Assembly (NCBI RefSeq): GCF_021917145.1 | Contig: NC_061080.1 | Coordinates: 3,639,497-3,703,496, forward strand | From: Hypomesus transpacificus | Lineage: Eukaryota; Chordata; Actinopteri; Osmeriformes; Osmeridae | DNA length: 64,000 nucleotides | Reading direction: 5' to 3' | In this document: positions 31,501 through 44,518 of the stretch, one piece after another | How positions within the stretch are numbered: position 1 is the first letter of the stretch | Layout: each line of letters starts with the position of its first letter | Position numbers and translations under genes: made by a program | Notes under the pieces: generated by a model | Database searches by the model: none | What the model saw: the letters and a program-made list of their open reading frames with translations, nothing else | Told to the model about the DNA's origin: nothing

Positions 31501-34500
31501 GCTTAGTTATTATCAGCCCCATGCTCCTGTTCAGCCCAGCTTCGGTCCTTTCATCCCAGTGGGCTATCTTGTGAAACGCTGTTTACGGGTCTTTGGGGCC
31601 AGTTGAGTCTGGCCAGACACCAATAGTCTGTCATTCTGTGGAGCTCATAGTGGTTTTCATCATCAAAGCACTGACCATAACAAATTGTCTTACCACAGCA
31701 AAACATTTGACAAACCTCCGCCACATTGCTACCGTCCAAGAGAATGTCTTGGATTGCCCATGTTTGCCTTTGTCATTTTGAATGCAGTTATTCCTATTTT
31801 TTGTGCTATCTGTATTATTTTTAATGTGTGTATCTGCTGTCTTTTCTGTTGTTTCAGAGACTTTAACTCCCTCTCCAAAGAGAATGTCTACGAAAACAAC
31901 CGCCTGGTGAGTCAGAGCCAACAGCCACCTCGAGGTGGAGAGCACTAACACTTGGGCGTCAGACTAACGCTGACTCCATGTTGTCAAATACTGTAATTAG
32001 GTGAAGTCTCGGTGGTTCCCCATCCATTCTTAGTTGATGGTGTGTGAACTTGGTTACATGAGGTTCAAACAGAACTCTGGGCCTGGGGGCTTGTATCTTG
32101 TGAGAGTCGCAGGGTGTCATTTTAAAATGCACAGCTTACTTGACCTTTTCCTCACATGGGTGTGACAGTGTTGTCTGATGTTAGTCAGCGAAGCGTTATG
32201 CATTGGGTGTATGTGTGTGTTTGAGAGAGACGATGAAACTCTTTCATAGGTGCCTGCGCTGCAGAAAACTGACATTTGACATGGAGGGAAAGAAGTCAGC
32301 AGTTGAAACTAAACAACAAGGAATGAGCACAACATGACATTGAATGGTTTTATGGATATTTTGTGAACAATCTACACTAAAACAGTCATGACATGGACAA
32401 CAAAAAGTTTTCAACTCCATTGGTTGCCCGTAAATGACCCATTATGTGCAATATCACAAGATGGGATGTTCACAAAATGGACATACATCTCACAGCTACT
32501 CTCAAAGGCACCCAGTGTTTTTGGCAGCTCGGCTCGACTATTTACATTTCGACGAGTCTAGGAGCTGTCGGAGAGAGGCAAAGCAGCTGGTGGTCCAAAC
32601 CACCTCATCTGGCCACTTTCTTAACTTTCTCTCTAAACAGTGGGAGCGTTTCACTGCGCATGAGCTCATGCAAATCCTGAGGCAGACCACGTAGCATGCT
32701 AAGCTAGCACCGGGGCTGGATGGGTTATTAACTTCACATCATAACCAGCAGATTTCAGTTCTGTTAATTGTTTCTCTCTAAAACCTTTTCTGTGAGTTCA
32801 AGGGTCTTACTTGTTCAAGCTTTTGGACTGGCTGGTAGTTGAATTACTGTGAGAACTGCTGTTTTGATTCAATGAGAAATATCTGTTTACAACCATTAAT
32901 TGAAGAAGTAAGCCAACATTTCACGTCTAGATAGAATGTAGGTTTCATTGAGGAAATATTTTAATCTGATAACAAGACTTTAGTCAACAATTAATAAACA
33001 TGTACACGTCCCATAATCTTCTCCCCAGGCTGTTTCCTGAGAAATACAAAAGCCTTTTACCTGTCAGCAAAACAATAACAAATCTCTGTCGCTGGTAGCA
33101 ACCATGTGGACTGTGGATTACAGTGTGTTGACTTGCTTCCATCTGATTGTATCCTCAGTCTTTTGTAACAGAACCTGCTTGAGGCAAAACACGACGAAAG
33201 CATCCATTTCCTTAGAGGAAATTGTAATTAGACAGATGGATATCCTCCGAGCTATGTCGTCAAGTTTCAACATTGGGAGCCGTTTTGACCAATATAGCTT
33301 GCTCATGTTTCGGAAGCGGGGACATCGAGTTTCTGCTGACGTGACGACACGCTACTCACATTTGGACTGACAAAGTACATCAATGCCATGGCTATTTTCA
33401 CTTTCTTTTTTTCCCCCCACTCTCTTGGTCTACTCATCTTGCTCCCTCATCCTCCGTCCTTCCTTCAGGCGTTTGAGGTGGCTGAGACGGAGCTGGGAAT
33501 CCCAGCCCTGTTGGACCCAGAGGACATGGTGTCCATGAAAGTGCCCGACAGACTGAGCATCATCACCTACGTCTCCCAGTACTACAACTTCTTCACCAAC
33601 AAGTCCCACGGTGGGTGCCAACTCACCTAGGGTCTCGGTCTGGCTCTAGATCTGGGTCAGGGTCGGACTTGGTTTACATGATTCCGTTTTTCTAAGGACT
33701 GTGTCCCTTTTTCGATGCCATGTAATCCCCATGTACAACTGTGATTGTCCTTGCCTATTTTCTAAATTGGCCGTGGGCGGGTTTTACAGGTCTCCCTGTC
33801 TCCCTCTCTCGGAAGACAGAGCAGTAAAAATACGCAATAATTTGAACCAGGTGGTGTCATATTCACTCCCTTCACCCTAAGTGATCTGCCCTACTCCCCA
33901 AGTGATCCGTATCTGTAGTGATCAAGTAACTGCATGCTCTTATGGTCTTCACTTGGCACTTGTTTAGTTTTTCACAATGTATGCTTCATGTTTTGGCTGC
34001 TTGCAATGTTTGGGACTACCTCATTGTTATGATCAGTGACCTATGCTCTTTTGTAAAGCTCTCTCTTGGAAGTCGCTTTGGATAAAAGCGTCTGCTAAAT
34101 GCATAAATGTAAATATAACTATAAACCGGCTTTATATTAGACCCATGTGCCACTATAGCCGCATGTAAAAGCTTGCTTTTTATCATGTCACAAATATAAC
34201 AGAAATTGACTGGACTACTTTTCTATTTCTATCCCTATTTCATTTGTGTAGCCAACCCCCCCATTATGAAGAGGCCAAGTGGTACAGGCCACATTGAGCC
34301 AGCCCAAAAGAAGCCCACAGCCCCACTGGAGGATAAAATGGTAGAGTCTGAGGTAAGAAACCGGTAGCAGAAACACATAAGGAGCATTCAGGAATTGCAA
34401 CATGCAGTCCTTCTCTAAACCCGTGTTTTAAGTAATGTAACTAGAGACACATACATTTGTTACTTAACATGCATGGTAACTAATACGTGTTTTTCATTTT

Positions 34501-37500
34501 TAAAGGGGTCATTGACAGATTTTTATATGGTATTTCACACTGTTGCTTAAGGTATCTGAATAGGGTATGTAACATGGCCCGTGTGCTGTTCTGTGTCCTA
34601 ATGCAATCCTGTGAAATAGCCCTACAATGAATTGAGAGGTTTTCTCCCTTTTATGGTATGCTCATGAATATTTAGATGAGCTGCGCGCTGATTGGTTGGT
34701 TTACAACGAGCGAAGCTGCGGAGCAAAGACGCAACTTAGTCAAACATGCATCGTGAATTGTATATTTACATGACAAGACAGGTTATTTATTCGAATGAAA
34801 CAGTCAGGAAAATGAAATAACATTAGCCCCATTGCCAATAAACTAAATCATCACACATTCTACCTATGCTAGATACAGGATACGTTAGCATTGCTAATAA
34901 CTGTTAGCGACAAAATCATACTTACAGCTTGCGGTTGTGATGAGCATACGGTCGGATGTGTATGAAAATGTTGGGGCGTGTCAAAGGTTCAGACCAGAGC
35001 CAAAAAAGGTGGAGCCACCGAACTGACGTCAATTCAGTGGCATTTTGGAAACCGACTGTTATACAGCTGCAGTTTCATTTGTGAGATTTGCATAGAAAAG
35101 AGGTGTCAAAGGGACTTGAAGTTCACTGTATGTCAATTTTACCCACCAAACTGTCGTTATTCAACCATGACAAGGTAAACTCGGTTTTACAGTCAATGAC
35201 CCCTTTAAGTTAAAAGTTGGTAAATAACTGGGATTGGATCTAGACAGACTCAAAAGTGACTTTTAATTAGAAAACGAGCGGAATTGGTATGGGTGCAGGA
35301 ATAGTCGTGACTAGGGCAGAAACATAAAAAAAGGTTTTTATTTAAGATAAAAACGTGAATTGTATATTTTATTATTTTATTTGTTTGAAACGAGTGCTGT
35401 TGTATTGTCTTATTGCCAGTGTGTTTGGAAGCACATGACTGCATGAGCAAGCTCTTTCTATAGAACTCCTAATATCTACAATCATGTTAAATTTTATTTT
35501 AAGGCATGTTTCTGTTACTGCATGTGGTGACAGGTCTTAGAGTGGGGGAACCAGTTTACTTGACCTGTGTACCTGACAATCTTCGGCCCACAACTTAGCT
35601 GCAGTTGGTCAGATTGGAGCAAAACTAAATTATATTAATTGCTGAGAATTGGAAGACCCTGACTAGGTTGATATCGACAACATTTTTGCAGTTTAAATGT
35701 GAATTGTTAATACTCATCTCTTCTCAGTGCAATTCTTCATGCAATTCCATGTTTGACAAAGTTAAAACAGTACTTCCAAAGCAGAACATTATTTGTATTT
35801 TTACTTCTGCACAGTTACAGTCTAAATCAAATGTTTAAATGAAACATGACACATCTCTAGATCATTGAGGCTCTCCTGTGTTGTGTACACATGACAGCAC
35901 TTTACATTCTTAAGGTGCACAGCTCAAGTAAAGGAGCATTTCCAAACTCTATGGGAGATCTGTTGGTACACAGGGGACATTGTCTATGAGATAGCCTCTG
36001 TATCCTGTCTGTCTCTCTCTCTCCCCTTTTCGCTCGCATGCTCTCTGCAACTCTCCCCCCGTCTCCCACCTATTGTCTTCCTCTTCCTCCCATCACGTTA
36101 GACGGAAGTTCACTCCTCTCCCTCATCCTCCTCTTCTTCATCGCCTCTGATCTCCCCTCCTCTCTCCTGTCCAGGGCCTAGGCAGTAGGACGGGGAGGGG
36201 GGGGTTGGTAGTGGGGCAACCGGGTTGGAGTGGGTGGTGTTAGGGGGCAGGGGTCCAAAGCGCAACCGTTTATATGACCAAACACACCTTTTTCTACTTC
36301 TTTACCGTGTGTGTGCCAAGTTTGGGGAATCCCTTGCTGCTAACCATTTCTACAGTTCACCCCCTAACCCAAAAAACTAAACAAAAGCATTGTATTTACT
36401 GCTTATCTTTACTACTACTTCCTACTAGATTTGAAATGAACACAATCTTTATTATCCTCTCTACACTCTTGATTGTCCTTTTTTTCTTTCTACACCAATA
36501 AAACTATGAAATGAAATGCAATAACAAAGACCGGATCAGAGAGAGATGATCTGGTGATGATGATGATGAAGATGACGAAGCGCAGACTGGGTTAGACTAG
36601 GCAGCCTAAGCCCAATGAATCCTCGACGATCCTTTCTTTCCTGACTTCCGTGTTTGATCTCCCCCCCCAACCCTTCCCCCTCCTCCCCACCCCCATCCTC
36701 CCCCGCCCTTATCCTCTTCATCTCCCCTCGCCACCCCCACACCCACCCGTGACCACCACCCACCCACACCACCACGCAAACCCACGCCCGCTAGCCAAAC
36801 CCAGAACCCGGGCTGAAGGTGGTGGGAGAGGAGGCCGGGGCGGCGGAGGCCGGGGCGGCGGAGGCCGGGGCGGCGGAGGCCAAGCGCGTCACGCTCAGCA
36901 GCACCTGCGCCGCGTGCCGCAAGCACGTCCACCTGGTGCAGAGGTTCCTGGTCGACGGCAGGCTCTACCACCGCAACTGTTTCAGGTGACCCCCACTGCC
37001 GTGCCCCGTCATCCAGCCAGCGAGCCATGCGCCATGGCAAAGGAACTGGTCACTGCATGTCCTTCATTTAAATGCACTGCAGTGACTGCAGTTACTCTAC
37101 TATAATCCGTTTTACTTTGATTTATGTCTGCCCCCTCTCCCTTTCTTTTTCTCTCAGGTGTAGGGAATGTAGCAGCACCCTACTTCCTGGATCCTACAAA
37201 CCAGGAAGTGAGTCAGGATCTCTGGTCTGCACGCATCACTTTGGCAGGGCGGCCTTGACCAATCAGAACGGCCGACCGGACCTCAGCAAGAAGCCGGTGG
37301 TGGTCGAGTCGGCCCGGGTCGGTCCAAGCACTCCACCTCAAACGCCACCTCAAACTCCACCTTCCGAGAGGGACCAGATAAAGGTTCCTTCTCATGAAGA
37401 TGTCTGCAAAGACCACTCCACACCAGCCGATGACTCCACCACACCCTCACCTCCTCCTCCTCCAACTGTCCTCACAAACTCGGAGAGCGAGGAGAGCGAA

Positions 37501-38198
37501 GAAAGCGAGGCCGCCCCTCCGCCCTCCTCTCCGCCCTCCTCTCCTCCCAATCCTTTTGACGAGAGCGACGAAGAAGGAGGAACGGGAAAGGAGGAGGAGG
37601 AGGAGTCTCAAACACCGGCCAACGAAACAGCCAATGGCAGCCTCCCGGCATCGCCCGTTAGTCACGTGGGAGCGGCCGGTCGGCCAGTGCCCGCCCCTCG
37701 ACGTGTTTCGGAGGTGGCCCCCCCTCCTCGGCCAGCCCCTAGGGTCCTCCCACCACGGGTGATGGACACCCTGGAAGTCAACGGTAAATAGCCGAGCAAA
37801 TGATTGACAGCCGAGAGGACCAATGCCTGTTGAATGGAGCCTATTTCCAACTTTTCCTTATCCTCACCTTATGTGTATTTTCTTTTCTTGTTTTTGATTG
37901 ACAGGTGAACACAGGAGATCTGTCCCGGCTCCCAGACCTCGCGACAGATCCCACTCCCCTGGACGGTAAGTCATCTGTATTCAGAGTCTAGTAGGGTCAC
38001 AGCTGTCAGGGCCTACAGTGGGGTGCTGAAAGTCTCTGGATAGTAAAACTATCTAGGTTTCTGGATAGTAGAATTCTCTGGATTGTGGAGAACACATTGC
38101 CCCCCATCCCCCCCCGCCCTCATTGGTTAGCTGCTTGGGTCATTCCATCCATCTGTGAAGCAGCAGGATTGTTTGTGTGTGTTCTTCATGTGGATTGT

Positions 38199-38273
<75 letters not shown>

Positions 38274-40232
38274 TTTCTGTAATCTCATCTGTCTGCGTTG
38301 TTGTCTCCGTCTCTCTGTTTACCCCCCCACCTCCACTCTCACTCTACCCCAGCTCTAGTCTTTCCAACGACACCCCCAAACCCAAAGACCCACCCTGGTT
38401 AGCCCTCGTCCAATCTGAACCCAAGAAGAAGCCGGCCCCGCCCCCTCCCCCGGGTACAGCCACGCCCCCACACCAAGGCTCTCTCTCCTCTCTCAAAGGG
38501 GCGGGCTCCAGGCCGGCCACGCCCCCAGTGCCCGCCAACCCCTTCGAGGATGACGAGGAGGAGGAGGGGCTGGAAGGGGAGGAAGAGGCGGGGGGAGGGG
38601 CGGTGCCACCCACCATCGCGGCGATCCACCCGTGGTACAGCATCAGGCAGGGGGCGGAGACGACGGGGGCGGACACGCCCCCTAGCGGAGGTAGCTCCTC
38701 CCGCTCAGCCAGCCCCGGGGGGTCCAGGGTTAGGAAGGGCCCAGCACCACGACCCCCTCAGCCCCCTAACTCCAACACAGGTCAGTGGACGGAACTTGGA
38801 CTCCTAGTGCCAGTGTTACTTATTTGTGATTATTGTATATAATACATATTATTATTGCTATCAATATAGAGGCACTTGACAGTTAAACCGGTTGATCATA
38901 TCTCATGGAAACTGACCAGTAATGAACTGAACTGAAACACCGTACAGAGAACGTTAGATTGTTTGAATTTCATATTCACTCCATGAACTGTAGTGGAAAA
39001 CCAATTAAGGCATAATGTGTGCGATTGTTAATGTGGTATGCGTGAAACAGTGTTTTGTGTTGGATGTTCATTGTGTTATTTTTTTGTTGTCTCTTTCTCC
39101 ATTTTCCCACCCCTATCCAACTCCTCCTCGATTTCCGTTTCAAAATTCTACCCTTATCAATTTCTGTTTTGCCTGACTCCTCCCTGTCCCCTCCCCCAGC
39201 TCTTTCTCACTCTCAGCCCTCCTCTTCCGCCCCCTCCCCAGCGATTAGCATCGAGAGCTTATCCTCCGCCTCCGACCACAGCTCCTCCCACCCTCCCCTG
39301 CAGGGCGGGGCCAGGGCCGGCGAGGACCACCCCTTCACCAAGAGTGTCTCTGAGCCCTCCATCTCCGGGCCCTGTGACTCCGCCCCTCCCGCCTCCGCCT
39401 CCTCTTCCGAACGCCTGGCCCCGCGCCTCTCCTTTGGCCCCTCCCCTTCCTCCCTTCCAGCCAACACCAGCTCGGCCCCCGCCACCCCGCAAACCAATCG
39501 GAGCGCAGGGGCCAGGGCAGCCAGGCCGCCGCCCCCGAGGCCCCCCGGCACGGCCAGTCCCCTGGCTGCATCAGGGAGTCCCGTGGCCCCGCCCCCTCGT
39601 AGCAAGGTACGGAACAAGCTCTAGTTCCCTATACAGGAATATTCCTAAAACACCACCATAGTAGCTTTGATACCTTGACACCTCACCATAGATGATCATC
39701 TTGAGCCATTATTACGGAAATTTCCAATTTGACTGTCATGCACATGGTATAGACTTCGGACATTTTGTTTGACTCATTCTGCCCCCCCACACACCTTCCC
39801 CCCACAGCGACACTGCAAGGAGAACCCCTTCAACAGGAAGGCCTCCCCCTCAGCATCCACCCCGAAAAGCAGGCCCCCGCGAGGGCCGCGGCCGGCCAGA
39901 CCCCCCGCCCCCGGACACGGCTTCCCCCTCATTAAACGCAAGGTGGGGCCCCACAGCTAAACCCCTCTCCTACTGGTGGGTGTCGTCCGTGGCCTCAGCA
40001 GAGCCACGGTGAACCATAACAGTGGTCCTACTGAGGACATTCATCACAAATGTCCCGGAATTGACAGTGAAAACACGCTCCAGGTGTATTCATGAATTCC
40101 ATTTAGGAGACGCTTTTATCCAAACCCGCGTACAACTTCGACCCCTTGATATGCCGCCAAATGTCACTGAGCTATACCTTATAAGGGTATTTCTTCAGGA
40201 GGGAATTGCATCTAAATAACTGTGCTCTCCAA

Positions 40233-40275
<43 letters not shown>

Positions 40276-42655
40276 TTTCCACCCCAGGTGCAGTCAGACC
40301 AGTACATCCCAGTGGAGGACATCCATGGAGAGATGGGGGAGCTGGAGAAGCAGCTGGATGAGCTGGAGCAGAGAGGAGTCGAGCTGGAGAGCAAGCTCCG
40401 AGACAACCCCAACGGTGAGGGGACACACACACACACACTCCCTGACACACACTCCCTGACACACACACACACACACACTCCCTGACACACACACACAGTC
40501 ATGGGCTAAAACAAAGGCATGCAAATGTCCCATGGCTCTACTTTCATTGGCTCCCTTGCATAGACCTGGCGCGCGTGTTTGCGTGTGTGCGTCCCTTGCA
40601 ATGGACATTTACATCATTAACCCTACCCCCAATAGGTGACTAGCAAATGGTCACCAGACCTCATTCTTCCTTACTAGCTCTGTCAAACAGTATCTCCAGT
40701 ATCTCCTTTAAACAAACAAACAAACTCTTCTTATTCCTCAGCCCCAAGATGTGTGTTGTATGTTTACCCAGAGTTCAGATTTGGGGGTAGGCCTCTCTTT
40801 GCATACAAGGCATGCTGAACACAGTATCATTCTTATACAGGATATAGAGTTACAGCTTTAACTTTTCTAACACACACACACACACTTTCTTCCGTTCCCT
40901 CATTCTCACACACACGCCCGTTACCTCCCTCACGCATACCCGCTTGCTCCATAATACACACACACACACACACACACACCTGCTCGCTCCCCAACACACG
41001 CACACACAAATACATTCAGACCCCTACCACAGCTCTCTACACACACACCGCATTGTATATCATGAAACATAAGTGGTGCTCCAGGGCTGTGGTTCTAATG
41101 TTGGTCTAGAACAGTGGTCTTCAACCGTGGTCCCTAGGACTCACCGTCCTTCCTGCATGTTTTGGATCAGGAATGTTCAACCCTGGTCCCCAGGGTCCAC
41201 TGTCCCGTATGTTTAAGATGTTTGCCTGCTCAAAAACACCTGATTCAAATGAATGGGTCATTAACAGGCTTCTGCTGAGCTTCAGAATGACCCATTTATT
41301 AGAATCAGATGTGCTGGAGCAGGGAAACATCTTAAACATGCAGGACCCCAGGGGGTCCCTGTGGACCAGGGTTGGAAGACCACTGTTCTAGAAGTTACTG
41401 GCCCTGGCTGCAGACACCCTCTTCATGAATGTCCTGTGAGTCCGGTTCCTCACGACCCTCTCCCTGTCTGTCTGCAGACGAGGAGGAGGAACACCTGCTG
41501 GTCGACTGGTTCACCCTCATCCACGACAAACACCTGCTCGTGAGGAGGGAGGCCGAGCTGGTCTACACGTACGTGTGTGTGTGTGTGTACGTGTGTGGGT
41601 GTGTGAACATGTGTATTTGTGCGTGTACATGTATGTGACAGTATAACCATGTCTGGAGCGTAGTATAGTAAAACTGTGTGTGTGCTGCTCTGTGTATGTA
41701 CCCTGTGAATGTGCGTGTACAAATAGAATGCATTCTGTGCTAAAAGTAGGTGTAATATTGTGTGTGCGTGTTTCTCTCGCTCTACAGGGCCAAGCAGCAG
41801 AACCTGGAGGAGAGACAAGCAGATGTGGAGTATGAGCTCAGGTGTCTCCTGAACAAGCCAGGTGTGTGTGTACACGCACGACCTCACATCCTCCCTCGTT
41901 CCAAACCAAAAAGACATACCAAAGCTGAAAAGTATACTTGGGTTTGGTTTCGGGCCAGGGGAATAGGCTACCAAGGGAAAATGTAACCCTCCGGAAAATG
42001 GATATCGCTCTGTACTTCCTCACTCATTCACATCCTCCATCCTTATCTACTTTTTCATCCATCCCACAGAGAAGGACTGGAGCGAGGAGGACAAGGGGCG
42101 GGAGCAGGAGCTGATGGGCGAGCTGGTCACCATCATCGAACAACGGAACCAAATCATCAACAACATGGATCAGGACAGGCAGAGGTAATCAACTACCGTC
42201 CGTTGACATTGTATGCATGGACAGTGCTGGGCACTGTGACCCAGGCTATAATAATGGATAGCCTACAATCAGGCCCTTAAGCTAACGGTAATTGTGGTCA
42301 CGCATTTTCAACAGGGAAGAGGAAGAGGATAAACTTCTGGCGGCCATGTTGAAGAAAAAAGGTAGGGGAAGGACCTAAGCACTCTTTTCTCTCTTTCTGT
42401 GAGATCTTTGTGTCTCTCTCTTTGTACACTCTCACTAATGAATCCAATGATTTTGTCATTTCCGTTTAGCCTCATGTTAGCTTGTTCTAACTCCCCATTT
42501 CCTTCCCAGACTTCCAGAAGGATCCGGAAGTAGAGCAGAAGAAGAAAGGGGGGAAGTTTAAACCCATGAAGGTCCTCAAGAGGCTGAGTCACAAGGGGGA
42601 GCCCGGCAAGGGCCCCAGCCCCCACAAGGGCCCCAGCCCCCGCAAGGAGAACTGA
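28600..42655 (+). CDS. micall1: MICAL-like protein 1 (MICALL1)
   Basis: Sixteen coding exons: 28600-28742, 31858-31906, 33469-33610, 34252-34352, 36795-36985, 37158-37783, 37905-37965, 38353-38780, 39200-39606, 39808-39942, 40288-40414, 41478-41568, 41788-41861, 42070-42184, 42315-42361 and 42510-42655. Total 2883 bp, 960 residues (human about 863). It is a Rab8/Rab35- and EHD1-associated scaffold of tubular recycling endosomes. Domains: CH (about 1-110, [18 protein letters not shown]), LIM (about 176-235, [16 protein letters not shown] then [11 protein letters not shown]), a long proline/serine/acidic linker with NPF motifs (NPFDE, NPFED, NPFNRK), and a C-terminal coiled-coil bMERB domain ([18 protein letters not shown] onward). 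The exon 5 start is set by frame: the acceptor CTAG at 36791-36794 is the one that removes an upstream stop. The longer linker accounts for the extra length. Confidence 0.93.
34036..34113 (+). repeat. LINE 3' tail repeat copy in micall1 intron 3
   Basis: Plus-strand copy of the same tail, with GTCGCTTTGGATAAAAGCG followed by TCTGCTAAATGCATAAATG. It is opposite in orientation to the copies at 1-130 and 15838-15975. Confidence 0.8.
34500..35207. mobile_element. TTAA-flanked non-autonomous DNA element in micall1 intron 4
   Basis: A 708-bp segment bounded by TTAAAGGGGTCATTGAC on the left and its exact complement GTCAATGACCCCTTTAA on the right. The outermost TTAA on both sides may be a piggyBac-type target-site duplication or part of the inverted repeat. 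There is no transposase frame. A 66-codon open frame inside it (34978-35178) is not recognised. Confidence 0.75.
36828..36882 (+). repeat. 15-bp tandem coding repeat in micall1 exon 5
   Basis: GAGGCCGGGGCGGCG is repeated three times and followed by a partial copy. It encodes E-A-G-A-A repeats just before the LIM domain. Length variation in this array would keep the reading frame, since the unit is 15 bp. Confidence 0.8.
38200..38272. repeat. (GT)n microsatellite in micall1 intron 7
   Basis: A long, nearly pure GT run of about 70 bases ending roughly 80 bases before the exon 8 acceptor. Confidence 0.95.
40097..40132 (-). repeat. LINE/SINE tail fragment in micall1 intron 10
   Basis: CCATTTAGGAGACGCTTTTA followed by TCCAAA matches the minus-orientation tail core. 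Only about 35 bp remain. Confidence 0.6.
40235..40274. repeat. (GT)n microsatellite abutting micall1 exon 11 acceptor
   Basis: About 38 bases of GT end only 13 bases before the exon 11 acceptor (CTTTCCACCCCAG). The polypyrimidine tract of this exon is therefore very short. Confidence 0.9.
40423..40500. repeat. (CA)n-rich microsatellite cluster after micall1 exon 11
   Basis: Interrupted CA runs separated by repeats of CTCCCTGACA, beginning right after the exon 11 donor. Confidence 0.85.
41112..41385. mobile_element. Non-autonomous hAT-type element in micall1 intron 11
   Basis: The left end CAGTGGTCTTCAACCGTGGT and the right end complement CAGTGGTCTTCCAACCCTGG form inverted repeats. The flanks GTCTAGAA (left) and TTCTAGAA (right) match at seven of eight bases, consistent with a slightly mutated 8-bp target duplication. 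There is internal palindromic structure and no coding frame. Confidence 0.8.
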
Positions 42656-44518
42656 AAGAAATATGACTTGAGGAAGAAAAGGAGTACGAATAGTTATAGG
42701 AAAGGAAGAGGGTGCCTTGCCCCCCACCAAATCAACCTCCCCACACCCCGAGCAAGGACATGTATCTTTGTCAAAAAAAAGAGAGACAGATGAAGAAAGG
42801 AAAAAAAAATTAACGAAACACTGAACTCAAGCACTAACTCCAGCTTTACGCGTACACGGCTTTATCAAAGACTCGCGCGACCCTCAACCTGGGCAAGTCG
42901 CTCCCATCAAATCCGACGCTCTTCCCAAAAACCCGCAGTAACCTCTCCAGTGCGTTTTCTGTTGATATCCAATTTTTTCAGTTGCCTTCTGGGTTTGGAC
43001 ACGAAAAACAAATGGGGTGAGCAGGACAAGTGCTTCGAGAGCTTGATCGGCAGAAGCAGTGAGCCTAGCATGAAACGTTTTCTCCTGTGTCGTTACCGTG
43101 TCGTTAAATCATTTTTACATTGCACCTTTCCTCCCTTAGGCCTTGTCTTTTTAACAGTAGATTTAAACTATGGCTAGATGTTTTTTTGTGTCTTATCGTT
43201 TTATAATATGCTTATGAACACTCCCTGAATGTCGAAACGGTATGGAGGGATAGCAGATGGATTTTAAGTTATATCGACGAGCCCTGCATGTGGTTAAATC
43301 TTGAAATGCAGATGTTTTTTTCATTTTGTTTTCTTCTCCAAGGATATTTTGGTTGTATGTTTTAAGGGTCCTGATTAGTCAGGGCAAAAGCTGACCTGAA
43401 TGTTTATGGTGGATGAGGGATATTTAAAGCCCATGTTCATTACAGTGATGCCACGATCTGCAATATGTTACAGACGAGTTACACTAACGTTACTGTGCTG
43501 TAGTTATGTAACTGAAATGTGTATATATCATGTCTGACAATTTCATGGGTTTGAGAATCATGGTTATATAGTTGATCTGGATAGGAAGACAGCTTTTAAT
43601 GTATTAAAAACTAGAAAAGAGTGTACTTTAATACAGCACTAGATGTATTAAATTGATTTAGCTTTCGAGAAACAATTCTAAATGTACATTTTAGAGCATT
43701 AGGGGCTATAAAATGCAATAAGGAAACGTTTGAAAACATAGAATTGAACTACACTGTAGATAGCCGTTATCCAAAACACCATAGCAACTGTTAAACTGTT
43801 AGGGAGAGATGTTGCAAAATATGCAATCTTTTAATTTATATTTGACAATGCCTTTCTGTGTTTTGTCTGTCGGACTTTCATTGTGTTTGCCTTAAAAGTT
43901 GGAATCAAACTTTAAAAGTTGATACGCTGAGATTCCTTGTTCCTGAGTGCCATGTCGTTATTTAATTGTATTTTAGGAGCCGTCTGTCCTAAGTTGTGTA
44001 TGTTTGTGACTGTAGTTGGGTATGGTCTGGTCGTCTTCCTCTCTGTCTCTGTACCAACTTGCTCTCAGTTTTGTTTAATTGTCTGTGTCACCATTTCTGT
44101 GTTTGTCATGTTACTTCCTGTGGGTTTGTGCCTGACTTCCTGTTCAAACCGAGGGCTTCTGAAGAGCTACAGCAATAATGTTAAATATTCAAACATGATT
44201 GCTTAGAAATATGGGAGACGAGAGAAATAAAAAATTAATGCAACTAATGAAGTGTTTCTGTCATTTATAGTCAGGGATGTTTTATATCATCTACCTTTTC
44301 TTCATTGGCAGTGTTTTGGTTACCACACAATCATATATAGACACAATGTGTCTTCATAGGTAAGACCACATATTCCACTACAATCCAAACAGTTTCCCTT
44401 TCAGATGCATACTGTATCATAACATTAGGCATATCACAGTATTTGAGAATGTGTTAAATGGAAGGAAAGACTACAATCCAAGGTGTAAAGTAGATGGCAG
44501 CTTCCTTCTTCCTGTCTG
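42656..44518. other. micall1 3' UTR and short convergent interval
   Basis: AT-rich sequence without coding exons. The micall1 transcript probably extends to the AATAAA at 44226-44231. The remaining bases up to 44518 belong to the 3' side of the minus-strand UPF0193 homologue. Confidence 0.6.
44226..44231 (+). terminator. Probable micall1 polyadenylation signal (AATAAA)
   Basis: AATAAA about 1.57 kb after the micall1 stop codon, followed by a TG-rich stretch (AGTGTTTCTGTC). No earlier canonical signal was noticed. Confidence 0.6.

Noticed and set aside
36170-36250. Possible additional micall1 exon after the pyrimidine-rich block ending CTGTCCAG
   Set aside because: No downstream donor and frame combination joined exons 4 and 5 sensibly, and phase 0 already joins 34352 to 36795.
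36606-37105. Overlapping open frames (about 145-150 codons) on both strands around micall1 exon 5
   Set aside because: They run through C-rich intron sequence and the real LIM exon in wrong frames; only the CTAG-delimited exon keeps the LIM reading.
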